Positions 33,175-41,651 of a DNA stretch of 64,000 nucleotides are shown in pieces (position 1 is the stretch's first letter; each line of letters opens with the position of its first letter). Position numbers and translations under genes: made by a program. Source of the DNA: Salinirubellus litoreus (GTDB lineage Archaea > Halobacteriota > Halobacteria > Halobacteriales > Haloarculaceae); NCBI RefSeq assembly GCF_037335815.1, contig NZ_CP147841.1, positions 3,596,001 through 3,660,000 of the forward strand, written 5' to 3'. A model generated the notes under the pieces. The model ran no database searches, was not told the DNA's origin, and worked only from the letters and a program-made list of their open reading frames with translations.

Positions 33175-33640
33175 CCGCGAACCGACCGTCATCGCGAAGA
33201 CGGTCACCAGGACGGTGGTCCCGCTCATCGCGCTCACCGCGATCGCGCTCCTGCTCCAGGGACACAACCTCCCGGGTGGCGGGTTCATCGCGGGCGTGCT
33301 GACGACGACGGCGTTCGCGCTGCTGTACGTCGTCTACGGCATCGACTCCGTGAGACACGACCTGATCGACGACGACGAGGAGCGGTTCGAGCCCGTCCTC
33401 GGCGGGTCGGCCTGGGCGTACACTCGCGCGTTCGCCGTGGGGCTGACCATCGCCGTCGCGGCGGGGATCGGCTCGATGCTGCTCGGGCTACCGTTCCTCA
33501 CCCAGGGCGTCGTCTTCCTCGAGGGCGTCCCCGTCTACCACGAACTCGAGATCGCCTCGGCGCTCTGGTTCGACATCGGCGTCTACTTCGTCGTCGTCGG
33601 ATCGCTCCTGACGGTCCTCTCGGTGGTGGGTCGGGAATGA
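33167..33640 (+). CDS. mrpB: Mrp antiporter subunit B (MnhB)
   Basis: 157 residues with four membrane helices and the subunit B signature LQGHNLPGGGFIAGVL. GTG 33167 is chosen because GGGAGGTG lies 7 bases upstream as a ribosome site and the start overlaps the end of mrpA by 8 bases; GTG 33143 is possible but lies inside the mrpA tail. Confidence 0.85.
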   Translation: MADREPTVIAKTVTRTVVPLIALTAIALLLQGHNLPGGGFIAGVLTTTAFALLYVVYGIDSVRHDLIDDDEERFEPVLGGSAWAYTRAFAVGLTIAVAAGIGSMLLGLPFLTQGVVFLEGVPVYHELEIASALWFDIGVYFVVVGSLLTVLSVVGRE

Positions 33641-34041
33641 CGGAGTTCGTCCTCGCGGTGGCGCTCGCCCTGCTGTTCGGCCTCGGCACGTTCCTCGTCC
33701 TCCGGCGCGACGTCGTCCGCGCCGTCTGGGGGGTCGCGATCATCTCCCAGTCGGCGAACGTCTACCTCGTCACCGTCGGCATCGGGCCGACCGGCGGGGC
33801 GGGCGCGCCGATACTCGGACACGGCCACGCCGGCGAGGCGACGGTCGTCGACCCGCTGGTCCAGGCGCTCGTCCTCACGGCCATCGTGATCGGCTTCGCG
33901 ACGACCGCGTTCGCGCTCGTCGTGACCTACCGGCTCTACGAGGAGCACGGGACCATCGACCTCGACAGCATCGCCGGCGGGATGGACGACGCCGACGGTG
34001 CCGGCGGGTCGACCGATTCGGGGGTGAGCGCCGATGACTGA
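33637..34041 (+). CDS. mrpC: Mrp antiporter subunit C (MnhC, NuoK-like)
   Basis: 134 residues, three membrane helices, NuoK-like sequence RAVWGVAIISQSANVYLV and DPLVQALVLTAIVIGFATTA. The last 25 residues are an acidic Gly/Ser-rich tail. Overlaps mrpB by 4 bases (ATGA) and mrpD by 8. Confidence 0.9.
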   Translation: MTEFVLAVALALLFGLGTFLVLRRDVVRAVWGVAIISQSANVYLVTVGIGPTGGAGAPILGHGHAGEATVVDPLVQALVLTAIVIGFATTAFALVVTYRLYEEHGTIDLDSIAGGMDDADGAGGSTDSGVSADD

Positions 34042-35650
34042 GCAGGTCGTCGTCGCGCCGCTCCTGGCGGCGCTCGTCACGGCCGTGCTCGCGCTCGCGC
34101 TCCGGTCGTACCCGCGACTCCAGCGCGGGGTCTCGGTCATCGGTGGCGGGGCCTACGGCCTCGCGGTGCTGTGGCTCGCCTCGCGGGTCGCCGCCGACGC
34201 CGACGGTCGACTGGTCTACCAGGTCTCGGACTGGACCGCCCCGTTCGGCATCTCCCTGGTGGCCGATCCGCTCTCGATCCTGATGCTCGGGCTGACCGCC
34301 GTGGTCTCGCTCGCGGCGCTCGTCTACTCGCTGTCGTTCATGGACCGCGAGGTCGCCCGGCTCTCCTACCACCCGCTGTACCACTTCATGATCGTCGGCG
34401 TGACGGGCTCGTTCCTCACCGGCGACGTGTTCAACCTGTTCGTCTGGTTCGAGGTGATGCTCATGAGTTCGTACGTGCTCGTGGTGTTCTACTCCGGGCC
34501 GGAGCAGACCCGGGCGGCGCTGCTCTACTCGCTGCTGAACCTCGTCGGGAGCGCCGTCATGCTCCTCGCGATTGGCGGGCTCTACGCCACCACCGGCACG
34601 CTGAACATGGCCGACATGACCCGACGGCTCGCGGACCCGGCGGCGTACGGCATCGACCCCGCTCCCGTGCTGGGGATCTCGGCGGTACTCCTCTCGGTGT
34701 TCGCGCTCAAGGCCGGGATCGTCCCGTTCCAGTTCTGGGTGCCCGCGGCCTACCGGGCCGCCCCGGCACCCGTGACTGCGGTGCTCGCGGGCGTGGTCAA
34801 GAAGGTGGGAATATACGCCGTGATCCGGCTCTACTTCATGGTGTTCGCGGCCACCTCGATCCCGGTGTCGCTCCCGGGGGTCGGCGGCGAGTCGTTCCTC
34901 GCCTTCTTCGGACCGGTACTGTTCGTGACGGCGGCGGCGAGCATCCTCCTCGGGGGGATCGGTGCCGTCGGCCAGGAGGGGATGGACGGCCTGCTGGCCT
35001 ACTCCTCGATCGGGCAGATCGGGTTCGTCGTCCTCCCTCTGGCAGTTGCGGCGACCGCCCCCGAGTTCCGCGTCCTCGGCGTGACCGCGGCGCTCGTCTA
35101 CGCGGTCAACCACGGCCTGGCGAAGTCGCTCCTGTTCCTCGTCAGCGGCGCGATCCGGAGCGGGACGGGGACCGACCGGTTCGCCGACCTCGGCGGGCTC
35201 GCGGGCAGGGAGCCGATCCTCGCGGGGTCGTTCTTCGTCGGCGGGCTCGCGCTCGTTGGCATCCCGCCGCTGGTCGGCTTCTTCGGGAAGTTACTCGTCT
35301 TCGACGTGGCCGGTCGGGCCGGCTCGGCGCTCGGGCTCGCGGTCGCGCTCGTCGGTGCGGTGTTCACCATCGCGTACGTCACGCGGGCGTGGAACCGCGG
35401 GTTCTGGGGCGAGGTCGGGCCCGCCGTGGTGGTCTCGACCCGACAGCCGGTACTCGTGGGAGTCACGGCGGCCCTCGCCGGCGTCGTCGTCCTGCTGGGC
35501 GTCGGGTTCGACCCGCTGTTCGCCGCCGCGGAGAACGCCGCCGAGGCCGCCCTCGACGCGCAGGGCTACGTCGACGCGGTCGACCCGGCGACGGCGGCCG
35601 AGGCGACCGGGGACGGGGCCGGTGCCCTGAACGGGGGTGTGAGCCCGTGA
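34034..35650 (+). CDS. mrpD: Mrp antiporter subunit D (MnhD, NuoM/N-like)
   Basis: 538 residues and about fourteen helices. Proton-channel subunit related to NuoM/NuoN, with conserved FEVMLMSSYVLVV (Glu in helix 5), KAGIVPFQFWVPAAYRAAPA (Lys in helix 7), GLLAYSSIGQIGFVV and NHGLAKSLLFLVSG. Ends in a 30-residue acidic tail. Part of the mrp operon by overlap with mrpC and mrpE. Confidence 0.9.
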   Translation: MTEQVVVAPLLAALVTAVLALALRSYPRLQRGVSVIGGGAYGLAVLWLASRVAADADGRLVYQVSDWTAPFGISLVADPLSILMLGLTAVVSLAALVYSLSFMDREVARLSYHPLYHFMIVGVTGSFLTGDVFNLFVWFEVMLMSSYVLVVFYSGPEQTRAALLYSLLNLVGSAVMLLAIGGLYATTGTLNMADMTRRLADPAAYGIDPAPVLGISAVLLSVFALKAGIVPFQFWVPAAYRAAPAPVTAVLAGVVKKVGIYAVIRLYFMVFAATSIPVSLPGVGGESFLAFFGPVLFVTAAASILLGGIGAVGQEGMDGLLAYSSIGQIGFVVLPLAVAATAPEFRVLGVTAALVYAVNHGLAKSLLFLVSGAIRSGTGTDRFADLGGLAGREPILAGSFFVGGLALVGIPPLVGFFGKLLVFDVAGRAGSALGLAVALVGAVFTIAYVTRAWNRGFWGEVGPAVVVSTRQPVLVGVTAALAGVVVLLGVGFDPLFAAAENAAEAALDAQGYVDAVDPATAAEATGDGAGALNGGVSP

Positions 35651-36339
35651 GCAGCGCCGACGCCGACTCGAACGCGGGGACCGCGACGGGTGACGTGGAC
35701 GACGAACGCGAGGCGGCGGGCGTACCGAAGTGGCCCGTCGTCGGCGTCGTACTGGCCGTCCTCTGGCTGTTCGTCCGCGGGGTCGCGCCCGGCGAGACCG
35801 TAGAGGCGACCGTTCGGACGGTCCTCGGGGAGTTCCTCATCGGCCTCGCGGTCGGGCTCCCGACGGCGTTCGCGCTGCGCCGGTACTACCTCCCGCGCGT
35901 GCCGCTCGGCCGGGAGATCCGCGTCCTGCCGTACGCGGCGCTCTACGTGCTGGTGTTCGTCCGCGAACTCCTGACGGCGAACGTCGACGTCGCCTACCGG
36001 GTGCTCGCGCCGTCGATGCCCATCAGGCCGGACGTGGTCGCCATCCCGCTGCGCGTCGAGAGCGACGCCGCGATCACCACCATCGCCAACAGCATCACGC
36101 TCACCCCGGGGACGCTCACCATGGACCACGACGCCACGACCAACACGCTGTACGTTCACGCCATCGCCGCCAGGGACCGCGACAGCCTCGTCGACCCGAT
36201 ACGCACCTGGGAGGACTACGCGCTCGTCATCTTCGAGGGGCGCGATCCGAATGTCGAGATACCGCGCGAACCGCCGGGGGTCTCGGTCGACGACCGGGGC
36301 GATCCCGTCGACGAGGGAGGTGAGGAGGATGGTCGCTGA
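35647..36339 (+). CDS. mrpE: Mrp antiporter subunit E (MnhE)
   Basis: 230 residues: acidic N-terminal extension, two or three helices (about 30-48, 60-80, 95-112), then the soluble subunit E part ANSITLTPGTLTMDHD with YVHAIA. GTG 35647 overlaps the mrpD stop (GTGA). The N-terminal and C-terminal (GVSVDDRGDPVDEGGEED) extensions are halophilic additions. Confidence 0.85.
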   Translation: MSSADADSNAGTATGDVDDEREAAGVPKWPVVGVVLAVLWLFVRGVAPGETVEATVRTVLGEFLIGLAVGLPTAFALRRYYLPRVPLGREIRVLPYAALYVLVFVRELLTANVDVAYRVLAPSMPIRPDVVAIPLRVESDAAITTIANSITLTPGTLTMDHDATTNTLYVHAIAARDRDSLVDPIRTWEDYALVIFEGRDPNVEIPREPPGVSVDDRGDPVDEGGEEDGR

Positions 36340-36626
36340 GAGTACCACGCCGGCGTTCCTCGAGGCCGTCCTCCTCGGGGGGGCTGGTCATCTCGGCGGC
36401 GGTGACGCTGGTCGCTGGCTACCGGGTCATCCGCGGGCCGACGACCCCCGACCGGGTCGTCGGCCTCGACACGATCGGGACGAACGTCGTCGCCATCGCC
36501 GTCCTGTTCGCCATCCAGTCGGGCGAGGGCTACTTCGTCGACGTCGGGCTCGTCCTCGCCATCATCGGGTTCATCAGCACCATCGCGGTCGCGCGCTACG
36601 TCACGGAGGGGGACATAATCGAATGA
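36329..36626 (+). pseudogene. mrpF: Mrp antiporter subunit F, frame broken by a run of seven G
   Basis: From ATG 36329 the frame reads MVAESTTPAFLEAVLLGG and then, past a run of seven G (about 36375-36381), loses sense. With six G it continues LVISAAVTLVAGYRVIRGPT, then DRVVGLDTIGTNVVAIAV and ends at TGA 36624-36626, a normal 98-residue three-helix MrpF. The ATG of mrpG overlaps the stop (ATGA). A homopolymer base-call error is the simplest cause; contingency switching or true inactivation are alternatives. Confidence 0.8.
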
Positions 36627-37016
36627 CTGGGACGCTCCAGGCGGCCGTCGTGACCGTGCTCGTCGCGATCGGGCTGTTCTTCCTCGTGGTCGGGACCGTG
36701 GGGCTCGTCCGGCTCCCGGACGTCTACAACCGGATGCACGCCACCTCGAAGGCGACCACGCTCGGGGCGGCCTCGATCTTCCTCGGGGGGGTTCGCCTAC
36801 TTCGGCCCGCAGGGCGCGGGGCTGGTCTCGCTGGTCGGCATCGTCTTCCTGTTCCTGACCGCGCCGACCGGGGCCCACATGATCTCACGGGCGGCCCAGC
36901 GGATGGGCGTCGACTTCGACGGCGATGTCACCTGGCCCGGTGGGCTGGGGGTCGACGATCCGACCGGCGACGGGAGCGAGGAAGGCACCGACCCCGAGCC
37001 CGGGAGCGGCGACTGA
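36623..37016 (+). pseudogene. mrpG: Mrp antiporter subunit G, frame broken by a run of seven G
   Basis: ATG 36623 opens a good MrpG (VVGTVGLVRLPDVYNRMHAT, SKATTLGAASIFLGG). A run of seven G (about 36785-36791) then shifts the frame; with six G it continues FAYFGPQGAGLVSLVGIVFL, FLTAPTGAHMISRAAQRMG and an acidic tail to TGA 37014-37016, a normal 130-residue protein. The defect is the same in kind and sequence context (CTCGGGGGGG) as in mrpF. Confidence 0.8.
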
Positions 37017-37126
37017 GCCGACCGCGAGGATCGGGAGGCCTCGGATCGGACGCGGGACGAACCCCACCTTCCCGGACCGGGACGTTCGCCGGCACCGGTA
37101 CTCGCCCCGGCGGGGGCCGACGAGCA

Positions 37127-37136
37127 AGAATATTAG
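37127..37136 (+). promoter_or_regulatory. TATA box of the acyl-CoA synthetase gene
   Basis: AGAATATTAG is centred 29 bases before ATG 37160; it decides the start against the long open frame that runs in from mrpF/mrpG. Confidence 0.6.
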
Positions 37137-37159
37137 TCGCTCCTCCGTCAGCGTCCGTC

Positions 37160-38791
37160 ATGGATATCGATTACGAACGCGAACTCGCCGAGTTCGAGTG
37201 GGACGTCCCCGAGGAGTACAACCTCCCCGCGGTGATCGAATCGCACGCCGAGTCGTTCGGCGACCGCGTCGCCCTGACGTTCCGCGACGAGGCGGGAGGG
37301 CGGGCCGAACGGACCTTCGCCGACCTCCGGGACGACACGAACCGCTTCGCGAACGCGCTCGCCGACCTGGGGGTCGGGAAGGGCGACCGCGTGATGCACC
37401 TGTTCCCGCGTCACCCGGACGCGTTCGCCATCCAGCTGGGGGTCCTGAAGCGCGGCGCGCTCGTGGTCTCCTGTTCGTCGATGCTCCGTGCGAAGGACAT
37501 CGCGTTCCGCGCCGAGGACTGCGAGGCCACGACGGTCGTCTGTCACGAGTCGCTGACGGACATGGTCGAGCCCGTTGTAGACGACACGCCGCTAGAGACG
37601 CTGATTGTCCTCGACGGCGAGAAGGAGGGCTGGCACTCGTTCGCCGACCTCCTCGACGGCCGCTCCGACGAACACGAGGGGCCGGCCCTGTCCTCGACCG
37701 ATCCGATGACGATCAACTACACCAGCGGGACGACCGGCCGACCCAAGCCGGTGATGCACCGCCACCGCTGGATGCGGTGTTTCGAGCTGATCAACGGTCG
37801 GTACTGGTGGGGGTACGAACGGGACACGGACTTCTCGGACGAACTCATGTGGGCCACCACCGGCACGGGCTGGGCGAAGTGGTTCTGGAGTCCCGTCGGT
37901 GTGGGGATCACCACCGGCGCGCCCCAGTTCGTCTACGACGGCGAGTTCGACCCCGAGACGTTCCTGGAACTCATGGAGGAGGAGGGCGTGACGAGGCTCT
38001 GTGCGGTCCCGACGCAGTACCGGATGTTCAGCCAGGTCGACGATCTGGGGAGCTACGACGTCTCGCTGCGGGAGGTGCTCTCGGCGGGCGAACCGCTGAA
38101 CCGCGAACCGATCGCCGCCATCGAGGAGGCATTCGGCGTCACCCCGCGGGACGGCTACGGGCAGACCGAGACGGTCGCGCTCGTGACCAACTACCCCGGC
38201 ATCGACGTGAAGCCGGGGAGCATGGGCAAGCCCGCACCGGGGATGGGGACCACGATCATCGACCCCGCGGAGGAGGTCGAGGTAGAAACGGGGGAGATCG
38301 GCGAGATCGCCGTTCCCGTGGGGTGTCCGGGCATCTTCGACCGCTACTACGAGCGGCCCGACCTCGACGAGCGAACGTTCGACGGCGACTACTATCGTAC
38401 TGGGGACCTCGCCTCCCGCGACGAGGACGGCTACTTCTTCTTCGAGGGCCGGGCCGACGACATCATCATCTCCGCCGGCTACCGCATCGGGCCGTTCGAG
38501 GTCGAGGACGCGCTGATCGAACACGAGGCCGTCGCCGAGGCCGCCGTCGTCGAGAGCCCCCACGAGCAGCGGGGGAACGTCGTCAAGGCCTACGTCGTCC
38601 TCGCGGAGGGATACGAAGGGAGCGACCAACTCGTCTCGGATATACAGGCGTTCACCAAGGAGTCCACGGCCCCCTACAAGTACCCGCGCCGGATCGAGTT
38701 CGTCTCGGAGCTCCCGAAGACCTCCAGCGGGAAGATACGCCGGATCGAACTCCGGGAGGCCGAGAAGGAGGAACACGGCGCGGAAGGGTAG
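37160..38791 (+). CDS. Acyl-CoA synthetase (AMP-forming, medium-chain type)
   Basis: 543 residues of the ANL adenylating family, related to acetyl- and medium-chain acyl-CoA synthetases. Motifs: P-loop YTSGTTGRPKP (187-197), GYGQTE (about 332), YRTGDLASRDEDGYF, GRADDIIISAGYRIGPFEVE and the catalytic Lys in TSSGKIRR near the end. It activates a carboxylic acid with ATP and transfers it to CoA in the cytoplasm. The exact acid is not set by sequence. Monocistronic and leaderless. Confidence 0.9.
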   Translation: MDIDYERELAEFEWDVPEEYNLPAVIESHAESFGDRVALTFRDEAGGRAERTFADLRDDTNRFANALADLGVGKGDRVMHLFPRHPDAFAIQLGVLKRGALVVSCSSMLRAKDIAFRAEDCEATTVVCHESLTDMVEPVVDDTPLETLIVLDGEKEGWHSFADLLDGRSDEHEGPALSSTDPMTINYTSGTTGRPKPVMHRHRWMRCFELINGRYWWGYERDTDFSDELMWATTGTGWAKWFWSPVGVGITTGAPQFVYDGEFDPETFLELMEEEGVTRLCAVPTQYRMFSQVDDLGSYDVSLREVLSAGEPLNREPIAAIEEAFGVTPRDGYGQTETVALVTNYPGIDVKPGSMGKPAPGMGTTIIDPAEEVEVETGEIGEIAVPVGCPGIFDRYYERPDLDERTFDGDYYRTGDLASRDEDGYFFFEGRADDIIISAGYRIGPFEVEDALIEHEAVAEAAVVESPHEQRGNVVKAYVVLAEGYEGSDQLVSDIQAFTKESTAPYKYPRRIEFVSELPKTSSGKIRRIELREAEKEEHGAEG

Positions 38792-38842
38792 AGCGGTCCC
38801 CACGGGGGCAACGCTTTCGCTCCCCCGCTCTCACCGGTCCGC

Positions 38843-39283
38843 ATGGGAGACACCGAGATCCGGGAGCTCACGACCGAGGCGGAGTGGCGCGAGGCGTTCC
38901 CCGTCCTCGAAGAGCTCCGGGACCACCTGACCGAGACGACCTACCTCGAGTACCTCCGCGAGATGCGCGAGGAGGGCTACCACCTGTTCGCGGTCTTCGA
39001 GGACGAGGGAGTCCTCGCCGTCGCGGGCGCGGGAATCCGGACGAACTTCTACAACGGCCGGCACCTGTTCGTCTACGACCTCGTCACCCGGCCGGACCGT
39101 CGGTCGGAGGGACACGGGGGCCGACTGATGGGCTTTCTCGAGGACTGGGCCCGCGAACGGGACTGTGAGAGCATCACGCTCGAGTCGGGCCTCTGGCGCG
39201 AGGACGCCCACCGTTTCTACGAGGACCGACTCGGCATGGACCGCTACTGCTACACCTTCAAGAGGACGTTCGAGGAGGGCTGA
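38843..39283 (+). CDS. GNAT-family N-acetyltransferase
   Basis: 146 residues. Acetyl-CoA binding motif RPDRRSEGHGGRLMGFL (Q/RxxGxG type, about 90-106), preceded by strand LFVYDLVT and followed by SITLESGLWREDAHRFYED with the usual catalytic-region Tyr. Small-molecule or protein N-terminal acetylation; substrate unknown. Its TGA stop is the first three bases of palindromic repeat copy B. Confidence 0.85.
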   Translation: MGDTEIRELTTEAEWREAFPVLEELRDHLTETTYLEYLREMREEGYHLFAVFEDEGVLAVAGAGIRTNFYNGRHLFVYDLVTRPDRRSEGHGGRLMGFLEDWARERDCESITLESGLWREDAHRFYEDRLGMDRYCYTFKRTFEEG

Positions 39284-39364
39284 TACGGACGGTTGTAACG
39301 ATTTACCGGTGATCGCCCGGACGGGGTCGGCGGCCACCAGTAAGAGACTACAACCGTCCGTACG
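39281..39364. repeat. 84-bp palindromic repeat, copy B, starting at the GNAT stop codon
   Basis: Left arm TGATACGGACGGTTGTAACG followed by ATTTACCGGTGATCGC; right arm, read on the minus strand, TCGTACGGACGGTTGTAGTC. The left TGA is the stop codon of the GNAT gene; the right end, which meets no gene, reads TCG in place of TGA. Same length as copies A and C. Confidence 0.85.
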
Positions 39365-39490
39365 AGGCGGGGGCGATCGCTCGTCAGGTTCCGCGGGTGT
39401 GGGCGCGCCCGGTCGTACCCCAGCGTTCGTCGACCGTATCGAGCGCTACAGTGATATTCGTGCACGTGCATCATGGTGTGAGGAATACCC

Positions 39491-39874
39491 ATGAGCTTCC
39501 TACTCGATCCGCCGGTGCTGTTCGCCTCGGGACTGTGCCTCGGCCGCTTCGTCCCGGAGGGGAGCCGCCGTCGACGGATCTCGCTCGCCGTCGTCGGGCT
39601 GTTCTGGGGGGTGAGCGGGCTGCTCTACCTGGACGTGCTCCCCTGGTGGGACGGCAGCCGGCTGACCCGCGGATCGGGATGGATGCTCAACTCCGGGCTC
39701 AACACGCGGCTGACGCGCCGCGCCGGTCACGACGTGCTGGCGATACTCCTCTTCGCCGCGTATCCACTGTGGATGTGGTTCGGGATGCGCCTCGGTCGGC
39801 AGAGCCTGTCCGGGCGGACCGACGACACGGAAATCGAGGGGGAGCGACCGGAGCCGGTCGAGATCACGACCTGA
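39491..39874 (+). CDS. Membrane protein of unknown function
   Basis: 127 residues with three hydrophobic segments (about 6-20, 30-47, 75-95) and a cytoplasmic acidic tail (TDDTEIEGERPEPVEITT). Loop DVLPWWDGSRLTRGSGWMLNSG (in part: DVLPWWDGSRLTRGSG) looks conserved. The 10-bp palindrome TGCACGTGCA lies about 22-31 bases upstream of ATG 39491 and a TATA-like TGATATTC before it. No family recognised. Confidence 0.5.
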   Translation: MSFLLDPPVLFASGLCLGRFVPEGSRRRRISLAVVGLFWGVSGLLYLDVLPWWDGSRLTRGSGWMLNSGLNTRLTRRAGHDVLAILLFAAYPLWMWFGMRLGRQSLSGRTDDTEIEGERPEPVEITT

Positions 39875-39934
39875 GGCGAGCGCCGACGGGCGGAGTAGCC
39901 GTGTAACGGCGAACGGTGTGCGGCGCTCTCGTGT

Positions 39935-41650
39935 CTACGCCTCGAAGTAGCGTTCGACGATCCGCTCGCCGGTGCGTGCCGCGAGCGCCTGCCCCGTGTT
40001 CGTGGGGTTCGCCCCGCCGACGCCGTTCGAGAGGGCGGAGTGGTCGGCGACGAACAGCCGGTCGACGTCGTAGGCCTCGCAGGCCTCGTCGACCACCTTT
40101 CCCATCGCCATCGTGCTGTGGATGTGGAGCGCAGTCGGCGGCGAATCCGAGCGGTGGACGTGTGAGGCTCCGCCTTCACGGAGTATCTCGGCGGCGATCT
40201 CGGCCAGGCGGTCGCGTCGTTTCCGGTCGCCCTCGCTCGGCTCGTAGTTCACCAGGGGGATCGGTCCGTGTTCGTCCTCGACGCCGTCCACGACGGAGAT
40301 GCCGTTTCGCTCGTGTGGCCGGTCGTCGCTCACGACCAGGATCTGGAGCATCCGACGGTAGCCCGCGAGAGTGCGCTTGAGTTCGGTCCCGGCGAGTCGG
40401 CCCATCGTGTCCCAGGGGGCGTCCTCCGGGTCGTTCTGAAAGGCGAACCCCGACGCGCTGCTACCGAACCCGAGGATCGCGCCGATCCCGGGCGTGGTCC
40501 CGACCGTCTGGAGCATCCCGAGCCCGGGGTAGTCGAATCGGGCGGCGATATCCTGGCCCTCGAACTGGTCGACGGTCCGCTTGCCGATCGTCGCCTCGAG
40601 GTCGTCGCCGTCCCACAGCCCCATCACGTTGTCACCGAAGTGGATGGTCATGCCCCGGCCGACCCACTCGTTCTTCGGGAGGTCGGCGTTGAGCCACAGC
40701 CGCGGGGTCTCGACCGCGCCCGCCGCGAGCACCACGACGTCCGCGTCGACCCGTTCTCGCTTGCCCGACCAGGTGTCGCGGAACCGCACGCCCGTCGCCG
40801 TCGGCTCGTCGCCAAGCGGTGTCTCGGTCAGGATGTCGGTGACGAAGGCGTTCGGTCGGACCGTGACGTTCCCGGTCCGCATCGCGGCGGGGACGAAACT
40901 GACGTTGCTCGCCCGCTTTGCCTTCTCCTCGAACGGCGCACCCCGGGGATGGGGGTTGCCGGCGATGTTACCGAGCGCGAGCGTGTCGCCCTCGATCTCC
41001 GGGTACCGAAAGTCGCCGTCGTAGCCCGCGTCGACGTGGAGGCGCTCGTCCGGTTGCCGGATCGCGTTCGGCTGGGGCCGGTAGCCCGGGCCCGTCACGT
41101 TCAGGTCGTCCAGCAGGTCCCAGCCGGCGTTCGCGGCCCCGCGGAAGAACAGCTCCTCCTTCGCCGTCACCGGCGCGGGCGTCACCTCGCACATCGCCTC
41201 GATCTCCCGGTAGTAGGGGAGGAGGTCGGCGTAGTCGATCGGCCAGTGGTCCTGCTCGTCGATGGAGGCCGGGTACGCACGGGGGTGACAGCCCGTGTAG
41301 TGGAGGGTGGTGCCGCCCACCCCGGAACACTGGAGGATCGCGCCGTCCCCGGGGAACTTCCGGAACCAGAACCCCCGCTCGTAGTCCGCCGGCCCGAAGA
41401 CGAGCTTGTTGATCATCTCGAACTCCCGCGTGGTGAACTGCTCGTCGAGGAGCTCCCCGCTGAGATCCTCGACGCTCGAAGAGGCCTCCCCGCCGGGCTC
41501 CTCGTGAGGGTTGGGCCACTGCTCGTTTCCGTGGAACGGCCCGGCTTCGAGCAGTAACACCGACAGCCCCGCTTCGGCGAGCTTCCAGGCCGTGACCGGT
41601 CCGTCACCGCCCGCACCGACGATCACCGCGTCGTAACGATTCTCGACCAT
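39935..41650 (-). CDS. GMC-family FAD oxidoreductase
   Basis: 571 residues. FAD-binding Rossmann start DAVIVGAGGDGPVTAWKLAE, GMC signature region CSGVGGTTLHYTGCHPRA, second FAD contact VVVLAAGAVETPRLWL, and the C-terminal DHSALSNGVGGANPTNTGQA with the catalytic His/Asn region (LHIHSTMAMG). It would oxidise an alcohol or sugar. It lies 1 base after a gene for a gluconate-2-dehydrogenase-subunit-3-like protein, the usual partner of periplasmic GMC enzymes. No signal peptide or Tat motif is visible. Substrate unknown. Confidence 0.85.
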   Translation of the reverse strand: MVENRYDAVIVGAGGDGPVTAWKLAEAGLSVLLLEAGPFHGNEQWPNPHEEPGGEASSSVEDLSGELLDEQFTTREFEMINKLVFGPADYERGFWFRKFPGDGAILQCSGVGGTTLHYTGCHPRAYPASIDEQDHWPIDYADLLPYYREIEAMCEVTPAPVTAKEELFFRGAANAGWDLLDDLNVTGPGYRPQPNAIRQPDERLHVDAGYDGDFRYPEIEGDTLALGNIAGNPHPRGAPFEEKAKRASNVSFVPAAMRTGNVTVRPNAFVTDILTETPLGDEPTATGVRFRDTWSGKRERVDADVVVLAAGAVETPRLWLNADLPKNEWVGRGMTIHFGDNVMGLWDGDDLEATIGKRTVDQFEGQDIAARFDYPGLGMLQTVGTTPGIGAILGFGSSASGFAFQNDPEDAPWDTMGRLAGTELKRTLAGYRRMLQILVVSDDRPHERNGISVVDGVEDEHGPIPLVNYEPSEGDRKRRDRLAEIAAEILREGGASHVHRSDSPPTALHIHSTMAMGKVVDEACEAYDVDRLFVADHSALSNGVGGANPTNTGQALAARTGERIVERYFEA

Positions 41651-41651
41651 C

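Noticed and set aside
36251..38791. 846-codon open frame joining mrpF start, mrpG and acyl-CoA synthetase
   Set aside because: The join is produced by the two G7 shifts; the synthetase has its own TATA box and ATG at 37160, and the linking part has nonsense composition.
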